This document shows, piece by piece, positions 5,677 through 13,485 of a stretch of DNA of 15,755 nt. Within the stretch, counting starts at the first letter, position 1. Each line of letters opens with the position of its first letter. The DNA comes from Paraktedonobacter sp035294465 (GTDB lineage: Bacteria; Chloroflexota; Ktedonobacteria; Ktedonobacterales; Ktedonobacteraceae): contig DATGKW010000115.1 in NCBI GenBank assembly GCA_035294465.1, positions 1 through 15,755 of the forward strand. Direction: 5' to 3'. The translations under genes were made by a program, and so were the position numbers. The notes beneath the pieces were generated by a model, which worked only from the letters and a program-made list of their open reading frames with translations, was not told where the DNA came from and made no database searches.

Positions 5677-7161
5677 CTATTGATGTTCCCGAGGGCAGGT
5701 CAATTGGACCTGGTCCTTCGCTTGATTGAAAACAAAGGTGCAGGTCTGGCCATTGATGGTGACGTTGCCGTTGCAGCTTGCTACGAGCTGGCCGTTCGCG
5801 ATGCAGCTCAGTGTGTTAGAGGGCGGGTCCGCCTGGTTGTAAGTAGCGGAAATGACCACGCCCTGCCCATTGGTTTTTGTAGTTACCGGATTGGCTATGC
5901 CGGTCAGGGCCTGACAATTGAGGTTGGTCCAGGATGCCTGGAAACGCTGTGCCAGGAAAGTGAAAAGATTATTGGCCGCTCCCGTGTCAGGGGATTGCGC
6001 TTTGATATCCAGAGGCTTATCGCGTACCAGGCGTGGCACGCCGGTTCTCAGCATATTCATACAATAGGTTGCCCCATCCGCTTCCTGGTTTGTGGCGGCC
6101 AGAATCTGGTCAACCCCACGGCGATAGAGGTTGGTCTTTTCAAGGCTTGCTGCACCATTCACTGTCGTCATCGGATCGTTGAGTGGCACCAGAGCGACCG
6201 GCGCTTGCTGATCGGCGGATGCTTGTAGTTCGTCCAGCGCCAGAGTGGCGACCATCGCCCCGTTGTCAGCCAGATTCGGTGCCAGCCATTCCTGGCAGCC
6301 AAGAGTCGGATCAATAAAATTCGTGAGCAGGGCGTTATCACTGGGGTTGTTCAAAACGGTCGCGTTCGCCAGGGCTTTCTGATTGGCGGCAGAAAACTGA
6401 GCGATCTGGCCGTTGGGAAGAGACAGGTACTCTGTCTGCACATTGTCGCTTTGATCCTGATCTACCACGCTGAAATCGCGCACCGTCGGGCATGGCTCTC
6501 CATCTTTCGCTGTCCCCAGGGCGGGAACATGCACAAGATGCGCGACGATTCCCTGGTTGGCAGCCGCAAAGAAAGCGACCGCGTTGCAGTAAGCATACTG
6601 AGTGAAGAGGGAGCGATTAAGGCCGTTGACACAGTGGGCCTCGGCCAGGGTATTCTTCTGTGCTCCTTGCAGCAGCAAATTATTCGCGTCGAAGCCAAAC
6701 CAGAGCGCGACAACCGCACCAGCCGGCAGCGTTGGCACTGTTGGAGCAACCGCCGGCTGTGTACCCTTATCAATGACCAGGGGATTGTAGACGCTGAAAG
6801 CGCCGGTGGAGGGATCATAGATCACACCCTGCACGAAGGCGCTCTGATCGGTATTCGCCTCGTGACAGGGACCATCGTTGGGATTGGTTGCCGTCAGTTG
6901 ATAAGGGGTCGCCAATCCTCGCGCTGAGAGTGGATTGGCAGGAACGATCAGGGTACAATTCATGTTAGGCTGCTGGGGAGTTCCTGCTGCAAAGATGCCC
7001 ATGCGTGGAAAAAGCAGTAGCACAGCAGCAACGCCAAGAAGAATAACAGCCAGCGAGGCCACAATGCCGGTCAGTGCCAGCGGTGAGAGCCTCCTGCGTT
7101 TGCGCGGAACATCAAAAGTGATATTGCGCCCGTTTCCAAAAGTAGCACGTCTCCTACGCAT
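5677..7161 (-). CDS. Membrane-anchored, Cys-rich extracytoplasmic protein of unknown function
   Basis: A 494-aa product. The ATG at 7159-7161 has GGAGG eight bases upstream; a TTG two codons earlier is too close to that site. The N-terminus is basic (MRRRRA, PRKRRR at 20-24), followed by one hydrophobic segment (about 28-51, LALTGIVASLAVILLGVAAV) that fits a signal anchor with the rest outside. The exported part begins after FPRMGIFAAG and contains 12 cysteines, an even number suited to disulfides, with motifs such as NCTLIVPANPLSARGLATPY, TNPNDGPCHEAN, FVQGVIYDPSTGAFSVYNPL and WFGFD. I believe similar secreted proteins occur in Chloroflexota and actinobacteria, but I cannot name a family or activity. 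It is a single-gene unit followed by the 5575-5627 hairpin. Confidence 0.78.
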   Translation of the reverse strand: MRRRRATFGNGRNITFDVPRKRRRLSPLALTGIVASLAVILLGVAAVLLLFPRMGIFAAGTPQQPNMNCTLIVPANPLSARGLATPYQLTATNPNDGPCHEANTDQSAFVQGVIYDPSTGAFSVYNPLVIDKGTQPAVAPTVPTLPAGAVVALWFGFDANNLLLQGAQKNTLAEAHCVNGLNRSLFTQYAYCNAVAFFAAANQGIVAHLVHVPALGTAKDGEPCPTVRDFSVVDQDQSDNVQTEYLSLPNGQIAQFSAANQKALANATVLNNPSDNALLTNFIDPTLGCQEWLAPNLADNGAMVATLALDELQASADQQAPVALVPLNDPMTTVNGAASLEKTNLYRRGVDQILAATNQEADGATYCMNMLRTGVPRLVRDKPLDIKAQSPDTGAANNLFTFLAQRFQASWTNLNCQALTGIANPVTTKTNGQGVVISATYNQADPPSNTLSCIANGQLVASCNGNVTINGQTCTFVFNQAKDQVQLTCPREHQ

Positions 7162-7812
7162 TATCAAATCCTCCGTTATGATACACTGGCAAAAATGGTC
7201 CTCAGGACAAAAGGATGACCGGCTTTCTCTAGTTCAAGAAGGTCACAACAAAGAAAGCTGGGCAGTCAAATTATGCCAATATGAAATCGCGTGAAATACG
7301 CCGAGAGGTTCTGCTACCCGCTGAGATTACCCCTCGGTCTCGATATTACCATGAGGAAATCTATCAATTTACAGATCACGCCATTTTTAGCATGAAAGTA
7401 CCACAAGCTGGTTAAGGTTTTTCGTCCAGAGTGATGCGGCCTGGTACGTGTGTGTACTGGGTAGTGAAGCCGGGCGGTGCTATTTCAAGGGACTCTTCGT
7501 ACATCGGTCTCGTGATGCTGAGTGATCCACTGTGCTCAGAAAGGCATACATGTTCACCCGATCTTTCACCCTCCTTGAGCGGAAGCGGGTGATGTAAACT
7601 TGCCCGCTCTGGACCTATACTCTGTGCAGAGCAACGGGTGAGATTGCCGTCCATTCACGCTCTTGGCACTATCAGCAAAAACCAGTTATCCTCTGAATAG
7701 GAAAATGAGGCGAGCGCCGCAGGCGCGAGTGAGCGAACAGGATGGAAACCCAGCACACTCTTGCAGGAGGCTGTAGAGTCTGTGAAGTAAAGGAGATGCT
7801 TTCAAGGAGCCT
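7162..7812. other. Long intergenic stretch between divergent genes
   Basis: This 651-bp stretch separates the minus-strand secreted-protein gene from the plus-strand ABC exporter, so it should hold promoters for both. I could not place a convincing -35/-10 pair for either. A possible 44-aa ORF is at 7281-7415. A GC-rich segment near 7707-7740 holds a small GCGCC-GCA-GGCGC hairpin (7714-7726) flanked by GAGCG/GCGAG direct repeats. TCACCC at 7566-7571 and GGGTGA at about 7588 form another weak inverted repeat. No RNA gene is recognised. Confidence 0.5.
7281..7415 (+). CDS. Possible 44-aa small ORF
   Basis: ATG at 7281 to TAA at 7413-7415, starting MKSREIRREVLLPAEI and ending FSMKVPQAG. The residue mix looks protein-like, but there is no good ribosome site and no recognised family. 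It could be chance or the remnant of a longer gene. Confidence 0.2.
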   Translation: MKSREIRREVLLPAEITPRSRYYHEEIYQFTDHAIFSMKVPQAG

Positions 7813-8805
7813 ATGAAGATGGATGATACGATTATTGAAACAAACGGCTTACGAAAAACGTTTAAATCGCGGCAAAGCAAAGGTAGCAAAACACAGATTA
7901 TAGAGGCGGTGAAAGGCATTGATTTGAGCGTGCAGGCGGGCGAGATCTTTGGCTTTCTGGGACCCAACGGCGCGGGCAAAAGCACCACTTTGCGTATGCT
8001 TACAACCCTGATCCAACCGACCGCCGGCCAAGCTCGCGTCGTTGGTTATGATCTGCTGAAAGAAGCCGGGCAGGTACGCAGGCGTATCGGCTATGTCAGC
8101 CAGGCCGGAGGGGCGGATGAGACAGCCACGGCCCGCGAGAACTTAATGCTTCAGGCGCGGCTGTACAGGATGAGCAGGAGCGAGGCCATCAAACGCACAA
8201 ATGAGCTATTGATCACGTTGGAACTGGAGTCTTTTGCGGATCGATTGGTCAAGACCTATTCGGGTGGCCAGCGCAGGCGTCTGGATGTGGCGCTCGGCAT
8301 AGTCAACCATCCCCGCCTGCTCTTCCTGGATGAGCCGACAAGCGGGCTAGACCCGCAAAGTCGCGCGCATCTGTGGGATGAGGTGCGCAGGCTGCGCGAT
8401 CAGGGCACAACGGTTTTCCTGACCACACACTACCTGGAGGAAGCTGACGTGCTGGCCGATCATCTGGCCATCATGGACGATGGGCGGATCGTTGCCGAGG
8501 GAACGCCCGACGATCTGAAACGACTGATCGCTGGCGATGTCATCACGCTTGGCCTGGAAACGCAGGACAGCCATTACCAGAAGATTCAGAATATTCTGCA
8601 AAGGCAGAGTTTTGTGCGTGAAATGCACCGGAGCGATGACGAGGTTCAGCTCTACGTCGAGCGCGGTGAGGAGAATCTGGCCGAAATTATCCGTTTGGTG
8701 GATGGAGTCGGGCTGCGCATCCGCAAAGTTGCCCTGGCCCGCCCTTCGCTGGACGATGTTTTCCTGCGCAAGACTGGCCGCTCGTTGCGCGATAGCGGAC
8801 TGTAG
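7813..8805 (+). CDS. ABC transporter ATP-binding protein, DrrA-like
   Basis: A 330-aa protein with an AAGGAG ribosome site five bases before the ATG at 7813. All nucleotide-binding motifs are intact: Walker A GPNGAGKST (50-58), the signature YSGGQRRRLD (about 149-158), Walker B LLFLDEPTSGLD (about 170-181) and the switch histidine in FLTTHYLEEAD (about 203). After the ATPase core a C-terminal extension (about 235-330) ends LARPSLDDVFLRKTGRSLRD, the hallmark of the daunorubicin-resistance DrrA subfamily. It powers export from the cytoplasmic face together with the permease that starts 55 bases downstream. The substrate is unknown: a drug, antibiotic or lipid is typical. No biosynthetic cluster is in the window, so intrinsic resistance or lipid export is as likely as self-resistance. 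Confidence 0.95.
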   Translation: MKMDDTIIETNGLRKTFKSRQSKGSKTQIIEAVKGIDLSVQAGEIFGFLGPNGAGKSTTLRMLTTLIQPTAGQARVVGYDLLKEAGQVRRRIGYVSQAGGADETATARENLMLQARLYRMSRSEAIKRTNELLITLELESFADRLVKTYSGGQRRRLDVALGIVNHPRLLFLDEPTSGLDPQSRAHLWDEVRRLRDQGTTVFLTTHYLEEADVLADHLAIMDDGRIVAEGTPDDLKRLIAGDVITLGLETQDSHYQKIQNILQRQSFVREMHRSDDEVQLYVERGEENLAEIIRLVDGVGLRIRKVALARPSLDDVFLRKTGRSLRDSGL

Positions 8806-8860
8806 GAACGATGAATCGATAATCTGGCCTGGTGCCAGGAATGATATGGGGGCAATACCT

Positions 8861-9619
8861 ATGAGATTCTTATTAGAAACGCGTTTGCTGCTGGGGCGCT
8901 GCCTGAGAGGCACGCTGCGCAACCCCGTGTGGATAGTGCTTGGCCTCTTTCAGCCGGTCCTCTACCTGCTGCTCTTCGCTCCGCTGCTGGATAATCTCAA
9001 GATGCCGGGCTTTGCGCATACCAACTCGCTCAACGTCTTCACACCGGGCCTGCTGGTAATGATGGCCCTGTTTAGTGCGGGTTTCGCTGGCTTCAACGTT
9101 TGCCAGGACCTGCGTAGCGGGGTGATTGAGCGCCTGCGGGTCACTCCGGCAAGCCGGGTAGCGATGCTACTGGGCATGGTGCTGCGCGATGTAATCATTT
9201 TCATCGTGCAATGCGCCCTGCTGGTCCTGATTGCTATGCTAATGGGGATGACGGTTGACCCGCTGGGCATGCTCATCCTCTTTGGTCTGATGACAGTGAT
9301 CGCGGTGATGATGGCTTCGGCCTCTTATGCTGTGGGTTTTATCCTCAAAAACGAGGGGTCGCTGGCCGCCGCTCTCAACACGGTCACGCTGCCGCTGATG
9401 CTGCTCTCCGGCGTCATGCTGCCGCTAAGCCTGGCCCCACAGATCCTGCAGAATATTGCCAGCTTCACGCCATTTTCGCACGCCGTGGACGCGGCACGCG
9501 CTCTGGTTAACGGGCACCTGGGAGACCAATCAATCGGAGTTGCTTTCACTATCGTTGGCGTGCTCCTGCTCCTGGCCGTATTCTGGGCCACGCGCGTCTT
9601 CCGCAAAGCCGTGGCGTAA
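8861..9619 (+). CDS. ABC-2 type transporter permease, DrrB-like
   Basis: A 252-aa membrane protein, normal for DrrB. The start chosen is the ATG at 8861 (MRFLLETR). An in-frame ATG at 8846, with AGGA five bases before it, is an equally defensible start that adds MGAIP. About six hydrophobic segments are visible: PVWIVLGLFQPVLYLLLFAP, the LLVMMALFSAGFAGF region, VIIFIVQCALLVLIAMLMGM, LILFGLMTVIAVMMA, LNTVTLPLMLLSGVMLPLSL and FTIVGVLLLLAVFWATRVF. The SGVMLPLSLAP and FTPFSHAVDAARAL segments are typical ABC-2 signatures. It forms the exporter channel with the upstream ATPase, and the two genes are surely cotranscribed. A perfect 60-bp palindrome begins 19 bases after its stop codon. Confidence 0.93.
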   Translation: MRFLLETRLLLGRCLRGTLRNPVWIVLGLFQPVLYLLLFAPLLDNLKMPGFAHTNSLNVFTPGLLVMMALFSAGFAGFNVCQDLRSGVIERLRVTPASRVAMLLGMVLRDVIIFIVQCALLVLIAMLMGMTVDPLGMLILFGLMTVIAVMMASASYAVGFILKNEGSLAAALNTVTLPLMLLSGVMLPLSLAPQILQNIASFTPFSHAVDAARALVNGHLGDQSIGVAFTIVGVLLLLAVFWATRVFRKAVA

Positions 9620-9638
9620 GCAAATCTCTAGCTATCGA

Positions 9639-9698
9639 GGTTGTACCTGTAGGAGGCAAAATACTTTGCAAAGTATTTTGCCTCCTACAGGTACAACC
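9639..9698. repeat. Perfect 60-bp palindrome with no spacer
   Basis: The half GGTTGTACCTGTAGGAGGCA + AAATACTTTG (9639-9668) is followed at once by its exact reverse complement (9669-9698); all 30 pairs match and there are no unpaired central bases. It lies just after the permease stop codon. In RNA it would form a very stable hairpin closing on a minimal loop, followed by CTTTATATGG. It may act as a terminator or 3' stabiliser, or be a palindromic repeat element. Confidence 0.97.
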
Positions 9699-9890
9699 CT
9701 TTATATGGTGAGAAAGCCAAAGGACCAGGAAGTACTATTCAAAGTGTGAGCCAGCGCATAGACAAAATCACATTTCTAATGTATCCTACTCTCTGGGCTA
9801 TTAGATGCAGCCCTGAACATCTGATGGAATTGAAACACTTTGGTCTATGTTGAGAGATCAAGAGATGCTTTGAACGTAGTATATTTGTAC

Positions 9891-9908
9891 CTACCGGCAC
9901 GCCGGTAG
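9891..9908. promoter_or_regulatory. Short palindrome upstream of the BACON protein gene
   Basis: CTACCGGC-AC-GCCGGTAG: a perfect 8-bp inverted repeat with a 2-nt centre, about 72 bases before the ATG at 9981. The size and position suit a dimeric regulator's operator or a 5' UTR hairpin; neither is proven. Confidence 0.45.
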
Positions 9909-9980
9909 AGAGACGCGCTTTCCTTGAGACCCTTGTTGAGAGAGAGTGCTTCGCCTGGTTGCTCTGAAAAGAGGCCCACT

Positions 9981-12593
9981 ATGCAAATAGTTCGCTGTCC
10001 GACGTGCGGAGACCCACTTCCAGACCTTGCCGAATATTGTGCCAGATGCAATAGGACCATACCCTTAGCCGAGATATTTTCCCACTTCAATGAAGAGGGG
10101 ACAGGTCAGGTTCCAGAGAAGAATAGTGAGAAGGCACAGGAGCCGGTTGAAGCGTCGCCAACCCTCCAGCTTACTCCGCGTGAGGCCAGGAACACCAGCG
10201 ACATGCCAGGGGAAGCAACCTTGACTGTCAAGCTTGATTGTAAAGCATTCAAGCACAGAGATGCTATGCTCCAGGGGCCGATTGAGGCATTGACGACCAT
10301 CAAGCTGATCACCAGTAGGGCCAGAGCGAGCCTGGAAAGCGATATCCAGGCACAGTTCGATGAGACGATGGAAGGGAAGGGACAGGATGATGAGATTATA
10401 GATCGGCACGCCACCTGGCAGAAGGTTGTGGACCATAAAACTCCGCCACGTCTTCCGGCGCTGCCTCCCCCGGAGCTCAAGATAGTAAGAGATCGATCTC
10501 GCCGGTTTACGCTGCTGCCGGACCAAGCGAGGCCGCAGACGTTTTTCTGGGTGAGCCTGGTCACGCTGTGTATCCTGTTGCTGGGCGGTGGATTCGGCAT
10601 GGCGCTCGCTTTTGGTCGCAGTGTGTCGCAATCGACACTGCCGCCTGCAACTTTGCAGATTTCTCCAACCACAATTGGCCTGGGAGGAATTGTTATCCTG
10701 CGCGGCAGCCACTTCACTCCTGGCGGCATGGTCGCGCTGAACCGCGATAACCACATTCCGCTGGTGGATACAGGCAACCAGAGTAGTGTTCGCGCGGACG
10801 CGCATGGCTTCTTCAGCGACACCGTTATCATTGATCCTTCGTGGCGCTCAGGCCCCCACGTTCTATACGCGACAGACCTTCGTACTCATCGCCAGGGCCT
10901 CTTCAAACTTCTCGTAACCGGCCCGGATGTTCTGCAAGGACCTCCATATCTGCTACTCTCCTCCGACACGCTGAATCTTGGCTCTGGTGACGAGATTACG
11001 AATAGCAGCAAGCTGCTGGCGATATCGAATGCCGGTGGTGGTCAGTTAACCTGGCAGGCCAGTGTGGGGCAGCCCTGGCTGCAGATCAGCCCGAAAAGCG
11101 GCTCTATCGCCAGCGGCAGCCATATGACCGCGATGGTGGCCGTTGATCGGTCGAATCTCGCCCCTGGCTCCTATCAGACCAACATCATTTTCACCTCAAA
11201 TACCGGGCAGATCACGTTACCCGTGCGTATGACAGTTACTCCTCTTCAGCCGCAACACGAGGCCGTCCTGCAGCTTTCGGCAGCGGTCCTATCTTTCAGC
11301 GGATCGGCTAGAGGAGGCGAGCCGCAGCCCCAAACGGTTACGGTGAGCAATCCCGGCGTCCAATCCCTGGATTGGAGCAGCAGCCTAACCTTGCAGAGTG
11401 GCTCTGGCTGGTTGTGGATTACTCCGCAGGCCGGAGAAGTAGCGCCGGGCGGTCAGCAGCAGATTCTTGTTGGTGTGACTGCTCAGGGCCTCGCTCCTGG
11501 TGTGTATAAAGGGACAATTACCTTTACAAACCAGGGCTTGCAGCCAGCTCAGGGCAGCCCGCAGAGTATCTATGTGAGCCTGACTGTTACACCGGCCTGT
11601 GTTCTGACCTTCGCACCCGGCAGTTTAAGCTTTACAGGTGTTCATGGGCAGGCATCTCCAGCCGCGCAGCCACTCGGCATCAACGTCGCGCCGGGTTGCA
11701 CAGCTCCTCAACACTGGAGCGCTTCGGTAAAGACAACAACGGGCGGCCACTGGCTGAGCATCGATCAAAGCAGCGGTTCGACTCCATCCACGCGCTATGT
11801 GAGCGTGAACACAGCCGGCCTCGCGCCCGGCATCTATAGCGGAAACCTCACATTCACGGTAAGCGCTGGACCTCAGATCGTGCTGGTGAAGCTGACCATC
11901 AATCCCATTCCGTGCGTGATTTCCACGCCGAGCACTCTGGCGTTGCAAGCAACAGCCGGCCAATCAAATCCAGTTTCTCTGCCTGCGACTGTCAGCACCG
12001 GCGGCGACTGCCTGCATACGCTGAACTGGACAAGCGCGACGAGCGGAGGCTCCTGGCTGAGCGCTACTCCTGCGGGCACGCTCACGCAGCCAGCGACCGC
12101 AACGATCACTGTGCAGGCCGATCCAAACGGCCTGGGCGCTGGCACCTATACCGGCTCAGTTACGATTACCGCAGTTGATAGCCAGACAGGGCAGACGGTG
12201 AGCACGGCGCAGATCTCGGTTACTCTAACAGTTCTGGCTCAATGCACGCTTCAACTCCCTTCGCCCTCCACGCTGAGCTTTAGCGCCGGGGTCGGCCTCG
12301 ATCCCTCCATACCAACCGCAACTATTACCATTGGCGCGACAGGCAACTGTTCTGGAAACGTGACCATCACTCCCACGCTCTCATTTGACGTCAATGGCAG
12401 CGGCTGGCTCAGCATCACCGGGCCAGTTTCGATTACCAGCGGTGGAAACGCGATCTTCACCATTACCGTCGCCTCTGCCTCGCTAACGACAGCAGGAACA
12501 TATAATTGCACCGTGACTTTGACCGCCGCCGATGGCAACGGCGCGCTTCTCAGCAGCCCGCAAACTGTCAGTGTTACTTTGACGACATCATGA
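9981..12593 (+). CDS. Zinc-ribbon, single-TM protein with five BACON-like extracellular repeats
   Basis: An 870-aa protein. The ATG at 9981 has GAGG seven bases upstream; a TTG-initiated extension to 9924 is rejected. Residues 6-23 form a zinc ribbon (CPTCG, then CARC). A polar, low-complexity cytoplasmic linker with Thr-rich LTLQL/LTVKL-type motifs leads to one membrane segment (about 187-212, FFWVSLVTLCILLLGGGFG). Next comes an IPT/TIG-like domain (about 220-315, LQISPTTIGLGGIVILRGSH). Five Ig-like beta-sandwich repeats then start near 321, 428, 538, 643 and 753. They share BACON-type features: LSFSG near the start, a W-L-I/S patch (GSGWLWITPQAG, GGHWLSIDQSSG), and LAPGxYxGxIxFT near the end. 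Topology is N-in, C-out. BACON-type domains are thought to bind carbohydrate or glycoprotein, so a surface adhesin or sensor is plausible. It converges on nfo with overlapping stops. Confidence 0.88.
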   Translation: MQIVRCPTCGDPLPDLAEYCARCNRTIPLAEIFSHFNEEGTGQVPEKNSEKAQEPVEASPTLQLTPREARNTSDMPGEATLTVKLDCKAFKHRDAMLQGPIEALTTIKLITSRARASLESDIQAQFDETMEGKGQDDEIIDRHATWQKVVDHKTPPRLPALPPPELKIVRDRSRRFTLLPDQARPQTFFWVSLVTLCILLLGGGFGMALAFGRSVSQSTLPPATLQISPTTIGLGGIVILRGSHFTPGGMVALNRDNHIPLVDTGNQSSVRADAHGFFSDTVIIDPSWRSGPHVLYATDLRTHRQGLFKLLVTGPDVLQGPPYLLLSSDTLNLGSGDEITNSSKLLAISNAGGGQLTWQASVGQPWLQISPKSGSIASGSHMTAMVAVDRSNLAPGSYQTNIIFTSNTGQITLPVRMTVTPLQPQHEAVLQLSAAVLSFSGSARGGEPQPQTVTVSNPGVQSLDWSSSLTLQSGSGWLWITPQAGEVAPGGQQQILVGVTAQGLAPGVYKGTITFTNQGLQPAQGSPQSIYVSLTVTPACVLTFAPGSLSFTGVHGQASPAAQPLGINVAPGCTAPQHWSASVKTTTGGHWLSIDQSSGSTPSTRYVSVNTAGLAPGIYSGNLTFTVSAGPQIVLVKLTINPIPCVISTPSTLALQATAGQSNPVSLPATVSTGGDCLHTLNWTSATSGGSWLSATPAGTLTQPATATITVQADPNGLGAGTYTGSVTITAVDSQTGQTVSTAQISVTLTVLAQCTLQLPSPSTLSFSAGVGLDPSIPTATITIGATGNCSGNVTITPTLSFDVNGSGWLSITGPVSITSGGNAIFTITVASASLTTAGTYNCTVTLTAADGNGALLSSPQTVSVTLTTS

Positions 12594-13481
12594 ATCTCTA
12601 GAGGTGGGAGTTACAGAAAGCGGCATCAATTGCTTCACTCTCTCCAGATGCTCTTTATCATGTTCCCAATCCTCTTTCCCATGCTCAGTTGTCTTGATGG
12701 GCGTTTCTAAAAGCACGGAAACGCGTGCCAGGCGCGGGTCGCGGAGCAGCACTCGCAGACCCTCCTGGCCGATAATCCCTTCGCCAATACGCGTATGAAC
12801 ATCGCGATGGCTGCCCAGGGCTTTCTCGGTATCATTCAGATGTAACACCTGCAAGCGTTCCAGGCCAACCGTTTGATCGAAGAGTTCCAGCACCTTTTCG
12901 GTTGACTCGCCTGTCGAGATATCATGTCCCGCGCCCCAGAGATGGGCCGTATCGAGGCACACCCCCAGGCGGTCTGTGTAGTCCGGCAGGCGGTGCAAAA
13001 TGGCGGCCAGGTCCTCAAACGCTCCGCCCAGGGTATTGCCGGCTCCTACACTGTTTTCGAGCAGAAGCATCACCTCAGACGGCGTCTCAGGAAGGATGCG
13101 TTTAAGAGCCGTAACGACGCGCTCAATGCCTGCTTCCACGCCTGCGCCTTTATGGCTACCCACATGAAAAACGACGAACGAAGCGCCTAACAAAGCCCCG
13201 CGCTGCAAGGTCCAGCGCAAGAGGGCGATAGATTTTTCCCAGATGAGATCGTCGGGAGCAGCCAGATTGATGAGATAAGGCGCGTGCAGAACCACAGGAT
13301 CAAGATCGCGCATACGCGCCGCTTCGGCGAAAGCGGCGCAATTCTCTTCTCCTCCGAGAGTGGGACTCCAGCCGGTGGGGTTGCTGGCAAAGATCTGGAT
13401 GGTGTTGCAGCCAATAGATTGAGCAATCTCAGCGGCTTTCAGGGCGCTTGAGCCGACAGGGATGTGGCGTCCAATACGCAT
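12588..13481 (-). CDS. nfo: Endonuclease IV (AP endonuclease, deoxyribonuclease IV)
   Basis: A 297-aa TIM-barrel enzyme that cuts DNA 5' to abasic sites in base-excision repair. All nine trinuclear-zinc ligands of the family are present: H66 (LHAPYL), H106 (FHVGSH), E142 (LLENSVG), D177 and H180 (CLDTAH), H214 (LHLNDT), D227 and H229 (RDVHTRIGEG) and E259 (LETP). The spacing matches the E. coli enzyme within a few residues. The start at 13481 has GGAGG about nine bases upstream, located at the end of scpB. Only 4 bases separate it from scpB, so the two are cotranscribed. Its stop overlaps the stop of the convergent BACON gene in the palindrome TCATGA, leaving no intergenic space for a shared terminator. 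Confidence 0.97.
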   Translation of the reverse strand: MRIGRHIPVGSSALKAAEIAQSIGCNTIQIFASNPTGWSPTLGGEENCAAFAEAARMRDLDPVVLHAPYLINLAAPDDLIWEKSIALLRWTLQRGALLGASFVVFHVGSHKGAGVEAGIERVVTALKRILPETPSEVMLLLENSVGAGNTLGGAFEDLAAILHRLPDYTDRLGVCLDTAHLWGAGHDISTGESTEKVLELFDQTVGLERLQVLHLNDTEKALGSHRDVHTRIGEGIIGQEGLRVLLRDPRLARVSVLLETPIKTTEHGKEDWEHDKEHLERVKQLMPLSVTPTSRDS

Positions 13482-13485
13482 GATT

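Larger units (their letters stand above)
9620..9980. other. Intergenic stretch with two palindromes
   Basis: This 361-bp stretch after the ABC exporter holds the 60-bp palindrome (9639-9698), then about 190 bases in which I see no gene, then the short palindrome at 9891-9908. A GAGG ribosome site (9971-9974) serves the next gene. No clear -35/-10 pair was found. Confidence 0.55.

Noticed and set aside
5632..6228. Plus-strand frame of 198 codons
   Set aside because: It is antisense to the Cys-rich secreted-protein gene, which has a ribosome site, a TM anchor and coherent motifs.
7412..7654. Minus-strand frame of 80 codons containing HHPLPLKEGER
   Set aside because: No ribosome site or family, and the composition resembles translated intergenic repeats. 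It is unlikely to be a gene.
8537..8860. Extension of the permease gene upstream to an ATG at 8537
   Set aside because: It would overlap the ATPase gene out of frame, with Arg/Trp/Ser-rich nonsense residues. The starts at 8846 or 8861 have the right length and context.
8347..8922. Minus-strand frame of 191 codons
   Set aside because: It is antisense to the DrrA-like ATPase gene, which carries intact Walker and signature motifs.
9924..9980. TTG-initiated extension of the BACON protein
   Set aside because: The ATG at 9981 has a GAGG ribosome site and directly begins the zinc ribbon, as in the related gene at 14482.
10065..10831. Two minus-strand frames of over 240 codons
   Set aside because: They are antisense to the zinc-ribbon/BACON gene, mutually overlapping and without recognisable domains.
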